Source: Bordetella parapertussis (GTDB lineage Bacteria > Pseudomonadota > Gammaproteobacteria > Burkholderiales > Burkholderiaceae). From it: a stretch of DNA of 10,146 nt. Below are positions 1 through 6,814 of the stretch, piece by piece (positions within the stretch are counted from its first letter, which is position 1; the number at the start of each line of letters is the position of its first letter). Location of the stretch: NCBI GenBank assembly GCA_945901665.1, contig CAMDLJ010000065.1, positions 1 through 10,146 on the forward strand. Direction: 5' to 3'. Below the pieces are notes generated by a model. That model saw only the letters and a program-made list of their open reading frames with translations, had not been told where the DNA came from and searched no databases. Made by a program: the position numbers and the translations under genes.

Positions 1-507
1 AAGCCCGCCGATTTGAACGGCACCAAAATGCGCATGCCCCCTGGCGCATCGTTCCAAGTATTGGCCAAGGCACTGGGCGCGACACCCGTGGCCATGCCCA
101 TCACCGAGGTCTATTTGGGACTGAAAACCGGTCAAATCGACGCCCAAGACAACCCCACCAACATGACACGCGATTGGAAATTCCACGAAGTGACCAAGCA
201 AGTGGTGCTGACCAAACATTTGGTGCAACCGGTGTTCATTGCCATGGCCAAGCCCGCGTTTGACAAGCTCACGCCTGCACAACAATCTGAACTCAGGGCA
301 GCTGCGCGCGAGGCCTCTGAGATGCAAATTGCCAAAACGCTTCAAGACGAAAAATCTGCGCTGGACACCTTTCGCGCTGCCAACGTGCGCATCAGCGAAC
401 CCGATGCCAGCCTGTTTCGCACCACCGTGTTCAAAGAGTATGAAGCCAGTGGCATGACCGCCAAATGGAAGCCAGGCTTGATGGCCCGCATCCAGGCCAT
501 CAAGTGA
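1..507 (+). CDS. dctP: TRAP transporter solute-binding protein DctP, C-terminal part
   Basis: The frame is open from base 1, so this is the C-terminal 168 residues of a protein whose start lies before the window; DctP proteins are usually about 330 residues. The family is periplasmic and captures an organic acid or related anion for the DctQM permease. Visible family features are the strand PADLNGTKMRMP, then an ALGATPVAMP stretch followed by EVYLGLKTGQIDAQDNP, matching the conserved DctP ligand-domain pattern in which a segment like ALQTGxVDGxENP precedes the hinge. The tail (residues about 80-168) is helical and charged, as usual. It ends 37 bases before dctQ and is followed by dctM, the standard TRAP gene order, so it is the first visible gene of the operon. 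The binding arginine that helps define carboxylate specificity lies largely outside or at the edge of the visible part, so substrate cannot be assigned. Confidence 0.93.
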   Translation, partial: KPADLNGTKMRMPPGASFQVLAKALGATPVAMPITEVYLGLKTGQIDAQDNPTNMTRDWKFHEVTKQVVLTKHLVQPVFIAMAKPAFDKLTPAQQSELRAAAREASEMQIAKTLQDEKSALDTFRAANVRISEPDASLFRTTVFKEYEASGMTAKWKPGLMARIQAIK

Positions 508-544
508 GCGTGTCGACACCACTGCACTGAACGCATTGCCACCC

Positions 545-1078
545 ATGGGTATCGCAGCCATTCGGCAAAAATTTCAAGTCTTCAGCCGGTATGCTGAATG
601 GCTGACGGTATCCATGTTCATTGGCATTTTTGTGCTGTTTGTGATTTCTGTTTTCCAGCGCTATGTGTTGGTTCAGCCGGTCAATTGGGTGGACGAATCC
701 ATTTTGATTTTGTTTTTGTGGTCTACCTTTTTGACCGAGGCGCTGGTGCTGGGTGAACGCGAGCAAGTCACCTTCGATGTGGTGTGGGACCAATGCGGAC
801 CCAGCGGGCGACGCGTCATCGGTCTGACGGCGTCTGTTTTGATTGTGCTGTTGTTCACGCTGTCGGCACCCACCATTGGGGGTTACGTGGCTTTTTTGTG
901 GCGCGAAAAAACCAATGCGCTGGAGTGGCGCTTGGATTATGTCTACACCTGCTTTGTCATTTATTGGTTGGCTGTGATTGTTCGCGCCGCCAATCGGTTC
1001 TTGTGGCTTTGCTCTGATCAATGGCCCGAACATGTCAAGGACCAAAAAGCAGATGAAAAAACCAATGTGTTGGGTTGA
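545..1078 (+). CDS. dctQ: TRAP transporter small permease subunit DctQ
   Basis: This is a 177-residue integral membrane protein of the DctQ family, the small subunit that pairs with DctM and docks the DctP binding protein in sodium-driven uptake. Four hydrophobic segments are visible at about residues 20-38, 50-68, 92-112 and 130-150, the family topology. The conserved stretch FQRYVLVQPVNWVDE between the first two segments matches the DctQ signature of an R-Y-V motif followed by W-x-E/D-E. The ATG at 545 is preferred; a TTG at 536 would add three residues, and neither has a convincing Shine-Dalgarno. The gene sits 37 bases after dctP and 18 bases before dctM. The last 20 residues are charged and cytoplasmic. 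An antisense frame covers this gene but is a shadow of its hydrophobic codons. Confidence 0.93.
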   Translation: MGIAAIRQKFQVFSRYAEWLTVSMFIGIFVLFVISVFQRYVLVQPVNWVDESILILFLWSTFLTEALVLGEREQVTFDVVWDQCGPSGRRVIGLTASVLIVLLFTLSAPTIGGYVAFLWREKTNALEWRLDYVYTCFVIYWLAVIVRAANRFLWLCSDQWPEHVKDQKADEKTNVLG

Positions 1079-1096
1079 TTTTTCAGTGAGCGTCGC

Positions 1097-2392
1097 ATGA
1101 GCACCGCTCTGATCGCCATGGGCATCGTGATCCTGGTCTGTGCACTGCTGCGGTTTTCCATCGTGTTGATGATGTTCAGCAGCGGGATTGTGTATCTCTG
1201 GCTCAAAGGTCAAGACATCGGCTTGATCGTCGACCAAACCCTGAACTCCATGTTCAGCATGTATGTGCTGCTGGCGGTTCCCATGTTCATTTTTGCCGGC
1301 AATGTGATGAACGCCTCCACGGTCAGCGAGCGCATTTGGAGCGCAGCCGATGTGGTGGTGGGCCGACTGCGCGGTGGCATGGGTCACATCACCGTGTTGA
1401 TGAATGTGGTCATGTCCAGCATGAGCGGCAGCGCCATCAGCGATGCGGCCGGTCCCGGCATGGTGTCCATCCGCATGATGGAAAAAGTGGGGCAATACCC
1501 CAGGGGGTTGGCGGTGGCCATTGCGGCGGCCGCATCTTGTTTGGGGCCCATCATTCCGCCGTCCATTCCCATGGTGATTTACGCCCTGATCAGCACGGCT
1601 TCGCTGGGGGCTTTGTTTTTGGCCGGTGTGGTGCCGGGGCTGCTGATGGCGGCCTGCTTGATGCTGTGGATCGCGATGATCGCGCGCCAACGCAACCTGC
1701 CCTTTGGCCAAAAAATATCCTTGTCCCAATTGCCTTTGGTGCTTTGGCGCGCCGCCTTACCGTTGACATTGCCGGTGATGCTGTTGGGTGGCATTTGGTC
1801 GGGCGTTTTCAGCCCCACTGAATCGGCGGCCATGGCAGGTTTGTGGGCCATCGTGATTGGCGCGTTCATTTATCGCAACCTGGGCTTGAAAGCTTTGATC
1901 GCTATTTTCGCCGTGTCAGCGCGCCAATCGGCCGTGGTGATGATGCTCATCGCCAGCTCCTTCATCGTCAATTACGCCATCACCTCGGAGCAAGTGGCGG
2001 TGCAACTGGCCGCCTACATTGCCAGCTTGAACCTCTCGGCCATTGTGTTCATGCTGCTGGTGAATGTGATGTTTTTGATCTTGGGCACGGTGCTCGATGG
2101 CGCGGTGATGCTGCTGGTGTTTGTCCCCGTCTTGCTGCCCACCGTCAACGCCTTGGGCATTGATTTGGTGCAGTTTGGCGTGGTGGTGATCCTCAACTTC
2201 ATGATTGCCATGATCACCCCGCCCTATGGTTTGATTTTGTTTGTGCTGGGCTCGCTCACCGGCGTGCCCATGAAAGAGATCAACCGCGAGATATGGCAGT
2301 TTTGCATCCCCTTGAGCGCGGTGATGTTCTTGATGATCTTCTTTCCTGCCATCACGCTGTGGTTGCCGCGCCAGTTTGGCTATCTCGGCTGA
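1097..2392 (+). CDS. dctM: TRAP transporter large permease subunit DctM
   Basis: This is a 431-residue protein, the usual length of a separate DctM subunit, which forms the sodium-coupled translocation pathway. It is hydrophobic throughout, with about a dozen membrane segments. Family landmarks are AVPMFIFAGNVMNAS near residue 60, the helical hairpin MSGSAISDAAGPGM near residues 110-125, the motif GPIIPPSIPMVIYA starting at residue 150 (the most conserved DctM element), and a second-half PTESAAMAGLWA and ITPPYGLILFVLG. The two-fold internal repeat of the ion-transporter fold is evident from the paired hairpins. The ATG at 1097 lies 18 bases after the dctQ stop; the ribosome site is weak (GTGAGCG), consistent with translation following dctQ. 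An SDR oxidoreductase begins 21 bases downstream. I cannot infer the substrate: TRAP systems with this gene order carry C4-dicarboxylates, 2-oxo acids, sugar acids, aromatic acids and others. Confidence 0.95.
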   Translation: MSTALIAMGIVILVCALLRFSIVLMMFSSGIVYLWLKGQDIGLIVDQTLNSMFSMYVLLAVPMFIFAGNVMNASTVSERIWSAADVVVGRLRGGMGHITVLMNVVMSSMSGSAISDAAGPGMVSIRMMEKVGQYPRGLAVAIAAAASCLGPIIPPSIPMVIYALISTASLGALFLAGVVPGLLMAACLMLWIAMIARQRNLPFGQKISLSQLPLVLWRAALPLTLPVMLLGGIWSGVFSPTESAAMAGLWAIVIGAFIYRNLGLKALIAIFAVSARQSAVVMMLIASSFIVNYAITSEQVAVQLAAYIASLNLSAIVFMLLVNVMFLILGTVLDGAVMLLVFVPVLLPTVNALGIDLVQFGVVVILNFMIAMITPPYGLILFVLGSLTGVPMKEINREIWQFCIPLSAVMFLMIFFPAITLWLPRQFGYLG

Positions 2393-2413
2393 TCAGACCA
2401 CTTCCGACTTGAC

Positions 2414-3145
2414 ATGAACATATCCCTCACCGCTTTTGTCACAGGCGCCGCCCAAGGCATTGGTTTGGCGATTGCCAAACGCCTGGCCCAAGATGGTTTT
2501 CACGTGGTGGCCATGGATCGCCAAGCCGATGTGCTGGCAGCCGCTTTGCAGCCTTTGCAAGCCCAAGGTCTGCGCCTGAGTGCGGCCGTTGTGGATGTGT
2601 GCGATCGCGCCAGTGTGCACCAAGCCTTGGAGGCACACGCGCGGGTGGACGTCATGGTGTGCGCGGCTGGCATTTACAACGATGCGCGTTTTTTAGAGCT
2701 GACCGAGCAAGCCTTCACCCAAATGCTGCAAGTCAATGTGGTGGGCACCTTTATCCCAGCGCAAGAAGCGGCACGGCGCATGACAGCAGGTGGGCGCATC
2801 GTCACCATTTCTTCGCGCGGCGCTTTGGGCGGCACACGCTTTGCCCACTATGTCGCTTCCAAATCGGCGGTGGTTGGGCTGACGCGGGCCATGGCGATGG
2901 AGTTGCGCGATAAAGAAATTGCCGTGAACTCGGTCGCACCAGGGTTCACCGATACGCCCATGACACGCTCTGCGCCACCCGAGATGTTTGCGCAATGGGA
3001 AGCTTTGGAGCCACGCGGAAAAGCCGCATCGCCCGATGAAATCGCGCATGCGGTGTCTTTTTTGGCGTCTCCACAAACCCACTTCATCACCGGTCAAACC
3101 TTGTTCGTTGACGGTGGCAAATCGCTGGGTGGGTTGAGCATCTGA
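2414..3145 (+). CDS. SDR family NAD(P)-dependent oxidoreductase
   Basis: This is a 243-residue classical short-chain dehydrogenase/reductase of normal length. The Rossmann glycine motif TGAAQGIG is at residues 10-17. D35 at the end of the second strand favours NAD over NADP (inferred). The strand-4 motif is CAAG (83-86) in place of the common NNAG. The active-site set is complete: N108, S133/S134 in TISS, Y146 and K150 in YVASK. The C-terminal part has the usual PGFTDTPM and FITGQTLFVDGG motifs. It starts 21 bases after dctM on the same strand, without an obvious Shine-Dalgarno, and is followed by hairpins, so it is probably the last gene of the TRAP operon. The likely job is oxidation of an imported hydroxy acid or alcohol, or the reverse, in the cytoplasm. 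It could also be a FabG-like reductase; SDR sequence alone does not fix the substrate. Confidence 0.93.
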   Translation: MNISLTAFVTGAAQGIGLAIAKRLAQDGFHVVAMDRQADVLAAALQPLQAQGLRLSAAVVDVCDRASVHQALEAHARVDVMVCAAGIYNDARFLELTEQAFTQMLQVNVVGTFIPAQEAARRMTAGGRIVTISSRGALGGTRFAHYVASKSAVVGLTRAMAMELRDKEIAVNSVAPGFTDTPMTRSAPPEMFAQWEALEPRGKAASPDEIAHAVSFLASPQTHFITGQTLFVDGGKSLGGLSI

Positions 3146-3175
3146 AACCCTGGCGCTGTATCAAAGCCCAGGGTT
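3146..3175 (+). other. hairpin directly after the SDR stop codon
   Basis: AACCCTGG (3146-3153) pairs perfectly with CCAGGGTT (3168-3175) around a 14-base loop. It begins at the base after the TGA stop of the SDR gene. There is no T run behind it, so it is more likely an mRNA 3'-end stabilising or accessory structure than an intrinsic terminator by itself. Confidence 0.45.
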
Positions 3176-3197
3176 CAGATGGTTCAAGGGGCCTGCA

Positions 3198-3223
3198 CTG
3201 GCGCAAAGCCTGCGCCAGCTTTT
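3198..3223 (+). terminator. probable Rho-independent terminator of the TRAP-SDR operon
   Basis: CTGGCGCA (3198-3205), a five-base loop and TGCGCCAG (3211-3218) form a perfect eight-base stem, followed by CTTTT (3219-3223). It lies between two convergent genes, 53 bases after the SDR stop and 8 bases before the stop of the minus-strand gene. Read on the minus strand the same stem is followed by TGCAGG rather than a T run, so the intrinsic-terminator case is only good for the plus strand. Confidence 0.6.
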
Positions 3224-3230
3224 CAGCCCT

Positions 3231-3581
3231 TTAGGCGGGGATCAGCAGCAGGGCGCAGGCGCGTGCGGCCTCTGGGCTCAGGTCTTGACCGCCAGCCACT
3301 TTGCCCCAGCCGCCTTTTTCAATCAAGTTGCTGCGTGACCATTCATCGGTTTTCTTCAACTCCACCATATTGGCTGCGTATTTACCGTCTTGCTTAAAGG
3401 CAAGAGCACACACGGGGGCCATGGCTGCAGTCAATGCCGTGGCCACTTTGACACTGGTGATTGCGTCTGATTGGCTGGCGGTGTGCCAACCGGAAAAGCT
3501 AAACCCCACCACCGACAAAATCACTGCGCCAGCGACAGCACCCCACAAAACGGGCTCGGTTTGAGCAGGCCATTGAATCAT
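3231..3581 (-). CDS. hypothetical protein with one N-terminal membrane segment
   Basis: This is a 116-residue protein I cannot name. After a short N-terminus (residues 1-11) there is one hydrophobic segment at about 12-31, glycine- and valine-rich (GAVAGAVILSVVGFSFSGW). The rest is a soluble, mainly helical domain of about 85 residues containing two cysteines, C58 in APVC and C109 in ARAC, and a W81 / W92 pair. If the segment is an uncleaved anchor, the domain would face the periplasm, where C58 and C109 could form a disulfide (inference). I recall similar proteobacterial small proteins beginning WP..KPVLWGAxxGAxxLxxVGFxxGGW, annotated only as hypothetical. The start ATG at 3581 has a weak purine-rich AAGAAAG upstream. 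The gene converges on the SDR gene and diverges from the DUF1003 gene. Confidence is fairly high that it is coding, low on role. Confidence 0.75.
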   Translation of the reverse strand: MIQWPAQTEPVLWGAVAGAVILSVVGFSFSGWHTASQSDAITSVKVATALTAAMAPVCALAFKQDGKYAANMVELKKTDEWSRSNLIEKGGWGKVAGGQDLSPEAARACALLLIPA

Positions 3582-3732
3582 GTGAACTTTCTTGAATGAG
3601 CGGAAAACACTTCCGAGGTGGGTGAACCTAATGTACGCCTGTGCGCCAAGCCCTGGGGTTTATTTATCGGTTTTATTCCATCCATGGGCCCCCGATTCGC
3701 CAGTGTTTGTGCTAAGTTGAAAGGGCCCTCCC
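3582..3732. other. divergent intergenic region, 151 bases
   Basis: This gap separates the start codons of the minus-strand membrane-anchored protein and the plus-strand DUF1003 gene, so it should hold promoters for both. It contains an A+T-rich stretch (about 3659-3680) and two GGGCCC palindromes at 3686-3691 and 3723-3728; the second sits just before the DUF1003 start and could pair with the first. I could not identify a convincing -35/-10 pair on either strand. Confidence 0.3.
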
Positions 3733-4317
3733 ATGAATGCCCACTTGACAAACACCATGCCCGCTTCAAACAGCACCCCTGCACCCCCACTCACCCACGA
3801 TGAGCAGCATTTGTTGCACAGTTTGCGAAAGCATCGGCAAACCCATCGGCGCATCCAGCAACCGGTAACCGCACCGATGCCTGAAGGCCCAGCGCCCCTG
3901 ACATGGGGGCAAAAAGTTGCAGACCAAGTAGCGGCCACGGTCGGGTCTTGGCGCTTCATCATCATGCAAAGCACTTTGATCGTGCTGTGGATCAGCTGGA
4001 ACACACAAACCGCTGCGCCCTGGGACCCCTACCCCTTCATCTTGCTCAACTTGATGCTGTCATTCCAAGCCGCCTACACGGCGCCTGCCATCATGATGAG
4101 CCAAAACCGATTGGCCGAAACCGACCGACGGCGTGCTGACAACGACTACGAGATCAACGTCAAGGCTGAGTTGGAGATCGAGTTGTTGCACGAAAAAGTG
4201 GATTTGCTCCGCGAACAAGAGCTCAAGGCCTTGGCAGACGCTGTGCACCGCTTGTCCAAACAAATCGAAACCCTGGTGGCTGCAGGCAAAAGTGAAGGGC
4301 TATTTCGCACCGGGTAA
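3733..4317 (+). CDS. DUF1003 family membrane protein
   Basis: This is a 194-residue protein matching the DUF1003 (cyclic-nucleotide-binding-protein-like hypothetical) family closely. Residues 1-56 are a polar, proline-rich N-terminus. The core begins VGSWRFIIMQ (70-79), followed by membrane segment one (about 75-90, ending WN), the invariant WDPYPFILLNL (97-107), membrane segment two (about 100-120), and APAIMMSQNR (117-126). Then come DRRRADNDYEINVKAE and a helical heptad-like tail to about residue 185 that should form a coiled coil. The role of the family is unknown; the topology suggests an inner-membrane protein with cytoplasmic N- and C-termini that probably oligomerises. The ATG at 3733 gives a natural start; a downstream Met at residue 9 is possible. 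The 3' end overlaps the convergent downstream gene by 18 bases. Confidence 0.93.
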   Translation: MNAHLTNTMPASNSTPAPPLTHDEQHLLHSLRKHRQTHRRIQQPVTAPMPEGPAPLTWGQKVADQVAATVGSWRFIIMQSTLIVLWISWNTQTAAPWDPYPFILLNLMLSFQAAYTAPAIMMSQNRLAETDRRRADNDYEINVKAELEIELLHEKVDLLREQELKALADAVHRLSKQIETLVAAGKSEGLFRTG

Positions 4318-4680
4318 TTTGCCGCCACTCTTCACGCACTCGTCGATGGTTTTGAACTCGGTGAATTTTTTCGTGCGCTCATAGCTGGGGCTGGTTTTGT
4401 CGTGGCAAATGCCCGCGTCCGACTTTTTCACCACCGGTTCTGCGGCGGCAGCCGTTTTGGCCGGCAAGGTGCCGCCACTCTTCACGCACTCATCCACGGT
4501 TTTGAACGCGGTGAACTTTTTGGTGTTGCCATAGCTGGCACTGGTTTTGTCGTGGCAAATACCCGTGTCCGATTTTTTGACCGCAGGCTCTGCGGCTTCT
4601 TTGGGGTCGGCGGCCTGGGCCAAGCCCAGGCCCAAGCCAAAAAGAAGGGGCGCCAAAAATAGAAAAATTGTTTTTCTCAT
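4300..4680 (-). CDS. secreted protein with two tandem cysteine modules
   Basis: This is a 126-residue exported protein. It has a signal peptide, MRKT followed by a leucine-rich core and a cleavage-like GLAQA-A at residues 19-24. The mature part is almost entirely two copies of a module, at about residues 31-73 and 81-123, exactly 50 residues apart. Each reads SDxGICHDKTSxSY, then TKKFTxFKT, then DECVKSGGxLP, with cysteines at 42/65 and 92/115 that probably form one disulfide per module in the periplasm. The two modules agree at about 35 of 43 positions. The same CHD...FxxF...C(L/V)xSGGxLP pattern is, as I recall, found singly in other proteobacterial secreted proteins, sometimes beside nuclease domains; function is unknown. 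The ATG at 4680 is fixed by the signal peptide and by AGGAG eight bases upstream; a longer frame upstream is unlikely. It lies 59 bases after the thiamine enzyme on the same strand and may be read through with it. Confidence 0.85.
   Translation of the reverse strand: MRKTIFLFLAPLLFGLGLGLAQAADPKEAAEPAVKKSDTGICHDKTSASYGNTKKFTAFKTVDECVKSGGTLPAKTAAAAEPVVKKSDAGICHDKTSPSYERTKKFTEFKTIDECVKSGGKLPGAK
4321..4446. repeat. direct repeat, copy 1 (C-terminal cysteine module)
   Basis: This 126-base unit recurs at a fixed 150-base offset at 4471-4596. Both begin GCCGCCACTCTTCACGCACT and share further exact blocks such as CTGGTTTTGTCGTGGCAAAT. The spacing is a multiple of three, so it is an in-frame duplication inside the secreted cysteine-module gene. 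Confidence 0.9.
4471..4596. repeat. direct repeat, copy 2 (N-terminal cysteine module)
   Basis: This is the second copy of the 126-base unit and encodes the first module of the protein, because the gene is on the minus strand. Substitutions against copy 1 are scattered and mostly change surface-type residues (for example SASYGN against SPSYER), while cysteine codons and the CHDKTS block are kept. Confidence 0.9.
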
Positions 4681-4739
4681 GTACAGCTCCTGGGGATGAA
4701 AAATCGCGCGGTGACCGGTGGAAAAAAAAGTTGTTCGGT

Positions 4740-6473
4740 TCACAGCCGGGTGACTTTGGCCTGCAACAAAGCGCTTTGCCCACGGCCAATGGCGTCCAAG
4801 CAGCGTTGGATGGCAGCAGGGACATCGGCGGGATCACTGACCCACTCACCATGACCACCAGCCGCTTGGGCCACCATGGCGAAATTCATGTCCGGTGCCA
4901 AATGCGCTTCATAGGCTTGGGTGGCTTTGGCCACCCCTTCTGGGAATACACGCAAGGTGGCCTCTTTGACCGCTGCCCAACCACCGTTATCGAGCACGAT
5001 GGTGAACACGGGCAAGCCATATTGTTTGGACACCGCCATGCTCGATTGCGGGTTGCCAAAGTAAAACGAGCCATCACCAGAAAAAGCCACCACGCATTTT
5101 TGGGGCTGGGCCAGCTTGATACCCAATGCCATGCCTGCGGAAAAGCCCAAACCGCCGCCGGCCAAGCCGACATGCGAGCCTGGCACCGTGCGCGGCACTT
5201 GCATCGCTACCACGGGGGCGTTGCGGATGGCTTCGTTGAGCACGATGGCGTCCGCAGGGAGGGCGCTGGCCACCGCCGCACACAAAAAGTGGGGGTTGAT
5301 TTGCCCCACTTGCCCTGGATCCGTGGCCAATTGGGTGGCGCGTTGCTGGCGCTGTTGGGCTTCCTGACCCAAGCCAGCCACCCGGGCTTGGGCTGCCTGG
5401 GTGAAAGAAGGGTTCAGGCGCTGCTGCAAGCGCGCCAAAATTTGCGCCAGGATGCGGCCGCTGTCGCCAGGCATTTTCAAGTGGCGCGGAAAACTCCACA
5501 TGGGGTAGCTGCGCTTGTCGATGTCGACGTCAATGTGGGCCCACCAGGTATCGGGGTTAACCGGCGTATCTCGCGGTATCCACGGCACATCCACATCCAC
5601 CATCAAACCCACGTCGGCTTGGGCCACATGGGCGCCGGGCACAAATCCACCAAAGCACGGCGAGTCGTGGGGGATGTTGAGGTCCACAGCACTGCACTCA
5701 ATCACACGAATACCGGCCAACCGGGCCAAAGCATCCAGGGTGGCCACCGTGTCAGGGTTGCGCCCGCTGTAGGAGGTGATGATCAAGGGATGGCGTGCCG
5801 CCAATAAACGATCCACCACCTGCTCGACAGCGTCGGGGTCGGTGCCCAAAGCGGGGGTCGGGCCATAGGTCTGAGCCGGAAAATGATGCAGCTGTTCATC
5901 GCGCCAGTGTTGGGTCAAGGTTTCTCTGGCAAAGGTCAAATACACCGGCCCCTTGGGATCGCTTTGCATCACGCTGTGGGCGCGGCGCAAGGCTTCATTG
6001 GCAATCACCCCAGACGGCAGGTTGTAGTCCCATTTGACATATTGGCGCACCAAGCCGCCTTGGTCATACGGCTCTTGCACAAAATTGACAAAGGTATCGC
6101 GGGTACCGGGCAATTCACCGTGCGATGTATATGGCGCCCTGCCCGCCATCAGCATGAGGGGCAAGCGGGCTTTGGAAATGTTGTGGATGGCCATGGTGGC
6201 ATTGGCCGTTCCCGCATCCACATGAACCAATACCCCTTGGCCCCGGCCTGTGGCCAAGGCATAACCCGCGGCCATGTGCACCGCGGTGTTTTCGTGCGGG
6301 CACAAAACGGTTTTGGGAAAGGCCTGTCCCCGTTGGCGCCAACGCGCCATCTCTTCAATCAGGGGGGCATGGTCGGTGCCCAGGTTGCAAAACAAATAAT
6401 CCAACCCCAGTTCATTGAAGCCTTGCAGCAAATGGTGGGCTGTGGTGTGCTCGGGGGCCTGATCCATGGTCAT
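4740..6473 (-). CDS. thiamine-diphosphate-dependent enzyme, acetolactate synthase superfamily
   Basis: This 577-residue cytoplasmic enzyme has the three-domain layout of acetolactate synthase and related decarboxylases. The N-terminal pyrimidine-binding domain (about 1-180) contains LFCNLGTDHAPLIEE and HENTAVHMAAGYALA, with E61 as the expected catalytic glutamate that activates the cofactor. The middle domain covers about 200-350. The C-terminal domain carries the diphosphate/Mg motif GDGSF at 466-470, closing with LDNGGW at 494-499, so D495-N496 replaces the common N-N. The N-terminal GTDHAPLIEE differs from the PGGAxLPxYD of true acetolactate synthases, and no regulatory subunit is adjacent, so a biosynthetic IlvB is unlikely; the substrate is probably another 2-oxo acid. 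The start at 6473 is chosen because its ATG overlaps the upstream TGA as ATGA, with GGGGA upstream; a start at 6587 would lie inside the NIPSNAP gene and adds non-family sequence. Confidence 0.92.
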   Translation of the reverse strand: MTMDQAPEHTTAHHLLQGFNELGLDYLFCNLGTDHAPLIEEMARWRQRGQAFPKTVLCPHENTAVHMAAGYALATGRGQGVLVHVDAGTANATMAIHNISKARLPLMLMAGRAPYTSHGELPGTRDTFVNFVQEPYDQGGLVRQYVKWDYNLPSGVIANEALRRAHSVMQSDPKGPVYLTFARETLTQHWRDEQLHHFPAQTYGPTPALGTDPDAVEQVVDRLLAARHPLIITSYSGRNPDTVATLDALARLAGIRVIECSAVDLNIPHDSPCFGGFVPGAHVAQADVGLMVDVDVPWIPRDTPVNPDTWWAHIDVDIDKRSYPMWSFPRHLKMPGDSGRILAQILARLQQRLNPSFTQAAQARVAGLGQEAQQRQQRATQLATDPGQVGQINPHFLCAAVASALPADAIVLNEAIRNAPVVAMQVPRTVPGSHVGLAGGGLGFSAGMALGIKLAQPQKCVVAFSGDGSFYFGNPQSSMAVSKQYGLPVFTIVLDNGGWAAVKEATLRVFPEGVAKATQAYEAHLAPDMNFAMVAQAAGGHGEWVSDPADVPAAIQRCLDAIGRGQSALLQAKVTRL

Positions 6474-6787
6474 GGGTGGGGTCCCCATGGGGCAGCCATC
6501 ATGAGTTTGTTCTCTTGCTTCAAGATCATGGGGCGCAGTTTTCCCGCAAATGCCATGAAGGCTTGATCGGCAAAAACACCCGCCCAAAAAGCACGGCGAT
6601 CGGCATCGTCTTCAAACTTCCACACGTGAATGATCTCGTTCAAAGCACCCACATCGCCGGTGAAATACCCAATTAATTTTTTAGGGTGCTTGTCCAACGC
6701 AGCCCAACCTTCTGAGCCGTACAAAGACACCACCTCTGACATCTTGCCAACCACCACGGAATAGGTTCTCAACTCATACAAAGCCAT
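6470..6787 (-). CDS. NIPSNAP family protein
   Basis: This 105-residue protein is a single NIPSNAP domain, a ferredoxin-like dimeric alpha/beta barrel fold. It opens with YELRTYSVVVGKM and carries the family core IGYFTGDVGALNEIIHVWKF (residues about 39-58), followed by DDADRRAFWAGV. Bacterial NIPSNAP proteins are small and cytoplasmic, mostly of unknown function, and often sit beside catabolic enzymes, where a role as a small-molecule-binding or isomerase-like partner has been supposed. The start ATG at 6787 has a good AGGAG nine bases upstream. Its TGA overlaps the ATG of the thiamine-diphosphate enzyme by four bases (ATGA), which suggests translational coupling and a shared pathway. The C-terminal end (PWGPHP) is short and proline-rich. 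Confidence 0.93.
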   Translation of the reverse strand: MALYELRTYSVVVGKMSEVVSLYGSEGWAALDKHPKKLIGYFTGDVGALNEIIHVWKFEDDADRRAFWAGVFADQAFMAFAGKLRPMILKQENKLMMAAPWGPHP

Positions 6788-6814
6788 GACTTTTCTCCTG
6801 TTGAATGTGATTTC

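Noticed and set aside
500..1729. 409-codon open frame on the minus strand across dctQ and the start of dctM
   Set aside because: Its translation is a biased run of His, Gln, Asn and Asp, the typical mirror of hydrophobic membrane codons, and it lies opposite two clear TRAP genes.
4321..4596. Direct repeats considered as a CRISPR-like or intergenic repeat array
   Set aside because: Only two copies, 126 bases long, in frame inside a gene and separated by 24 bases; this is a coding duplication.
4300..4680. PsiF-repeat protein assignment for the cysteine-module gene
   Set aside because: Size and signal peptide are similar, but the PsiF repeat has a different cysteine pattern (CN..A....L.G..R..FM..CL) that is not present.
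4668..5807. 379-codon plus-strand open frame
   Set aside because: It is antisense to the thiamine enzyme and shows no domain or sensible composition; the minus-strand gene has full cofactor motifs.
5883..6566. 227-codon plus-strand open frame
   Set aside because: It is antisense to the N-terminal half of the thiamine enzyme and part of the NIPSNAP gene, with no recognisable features.
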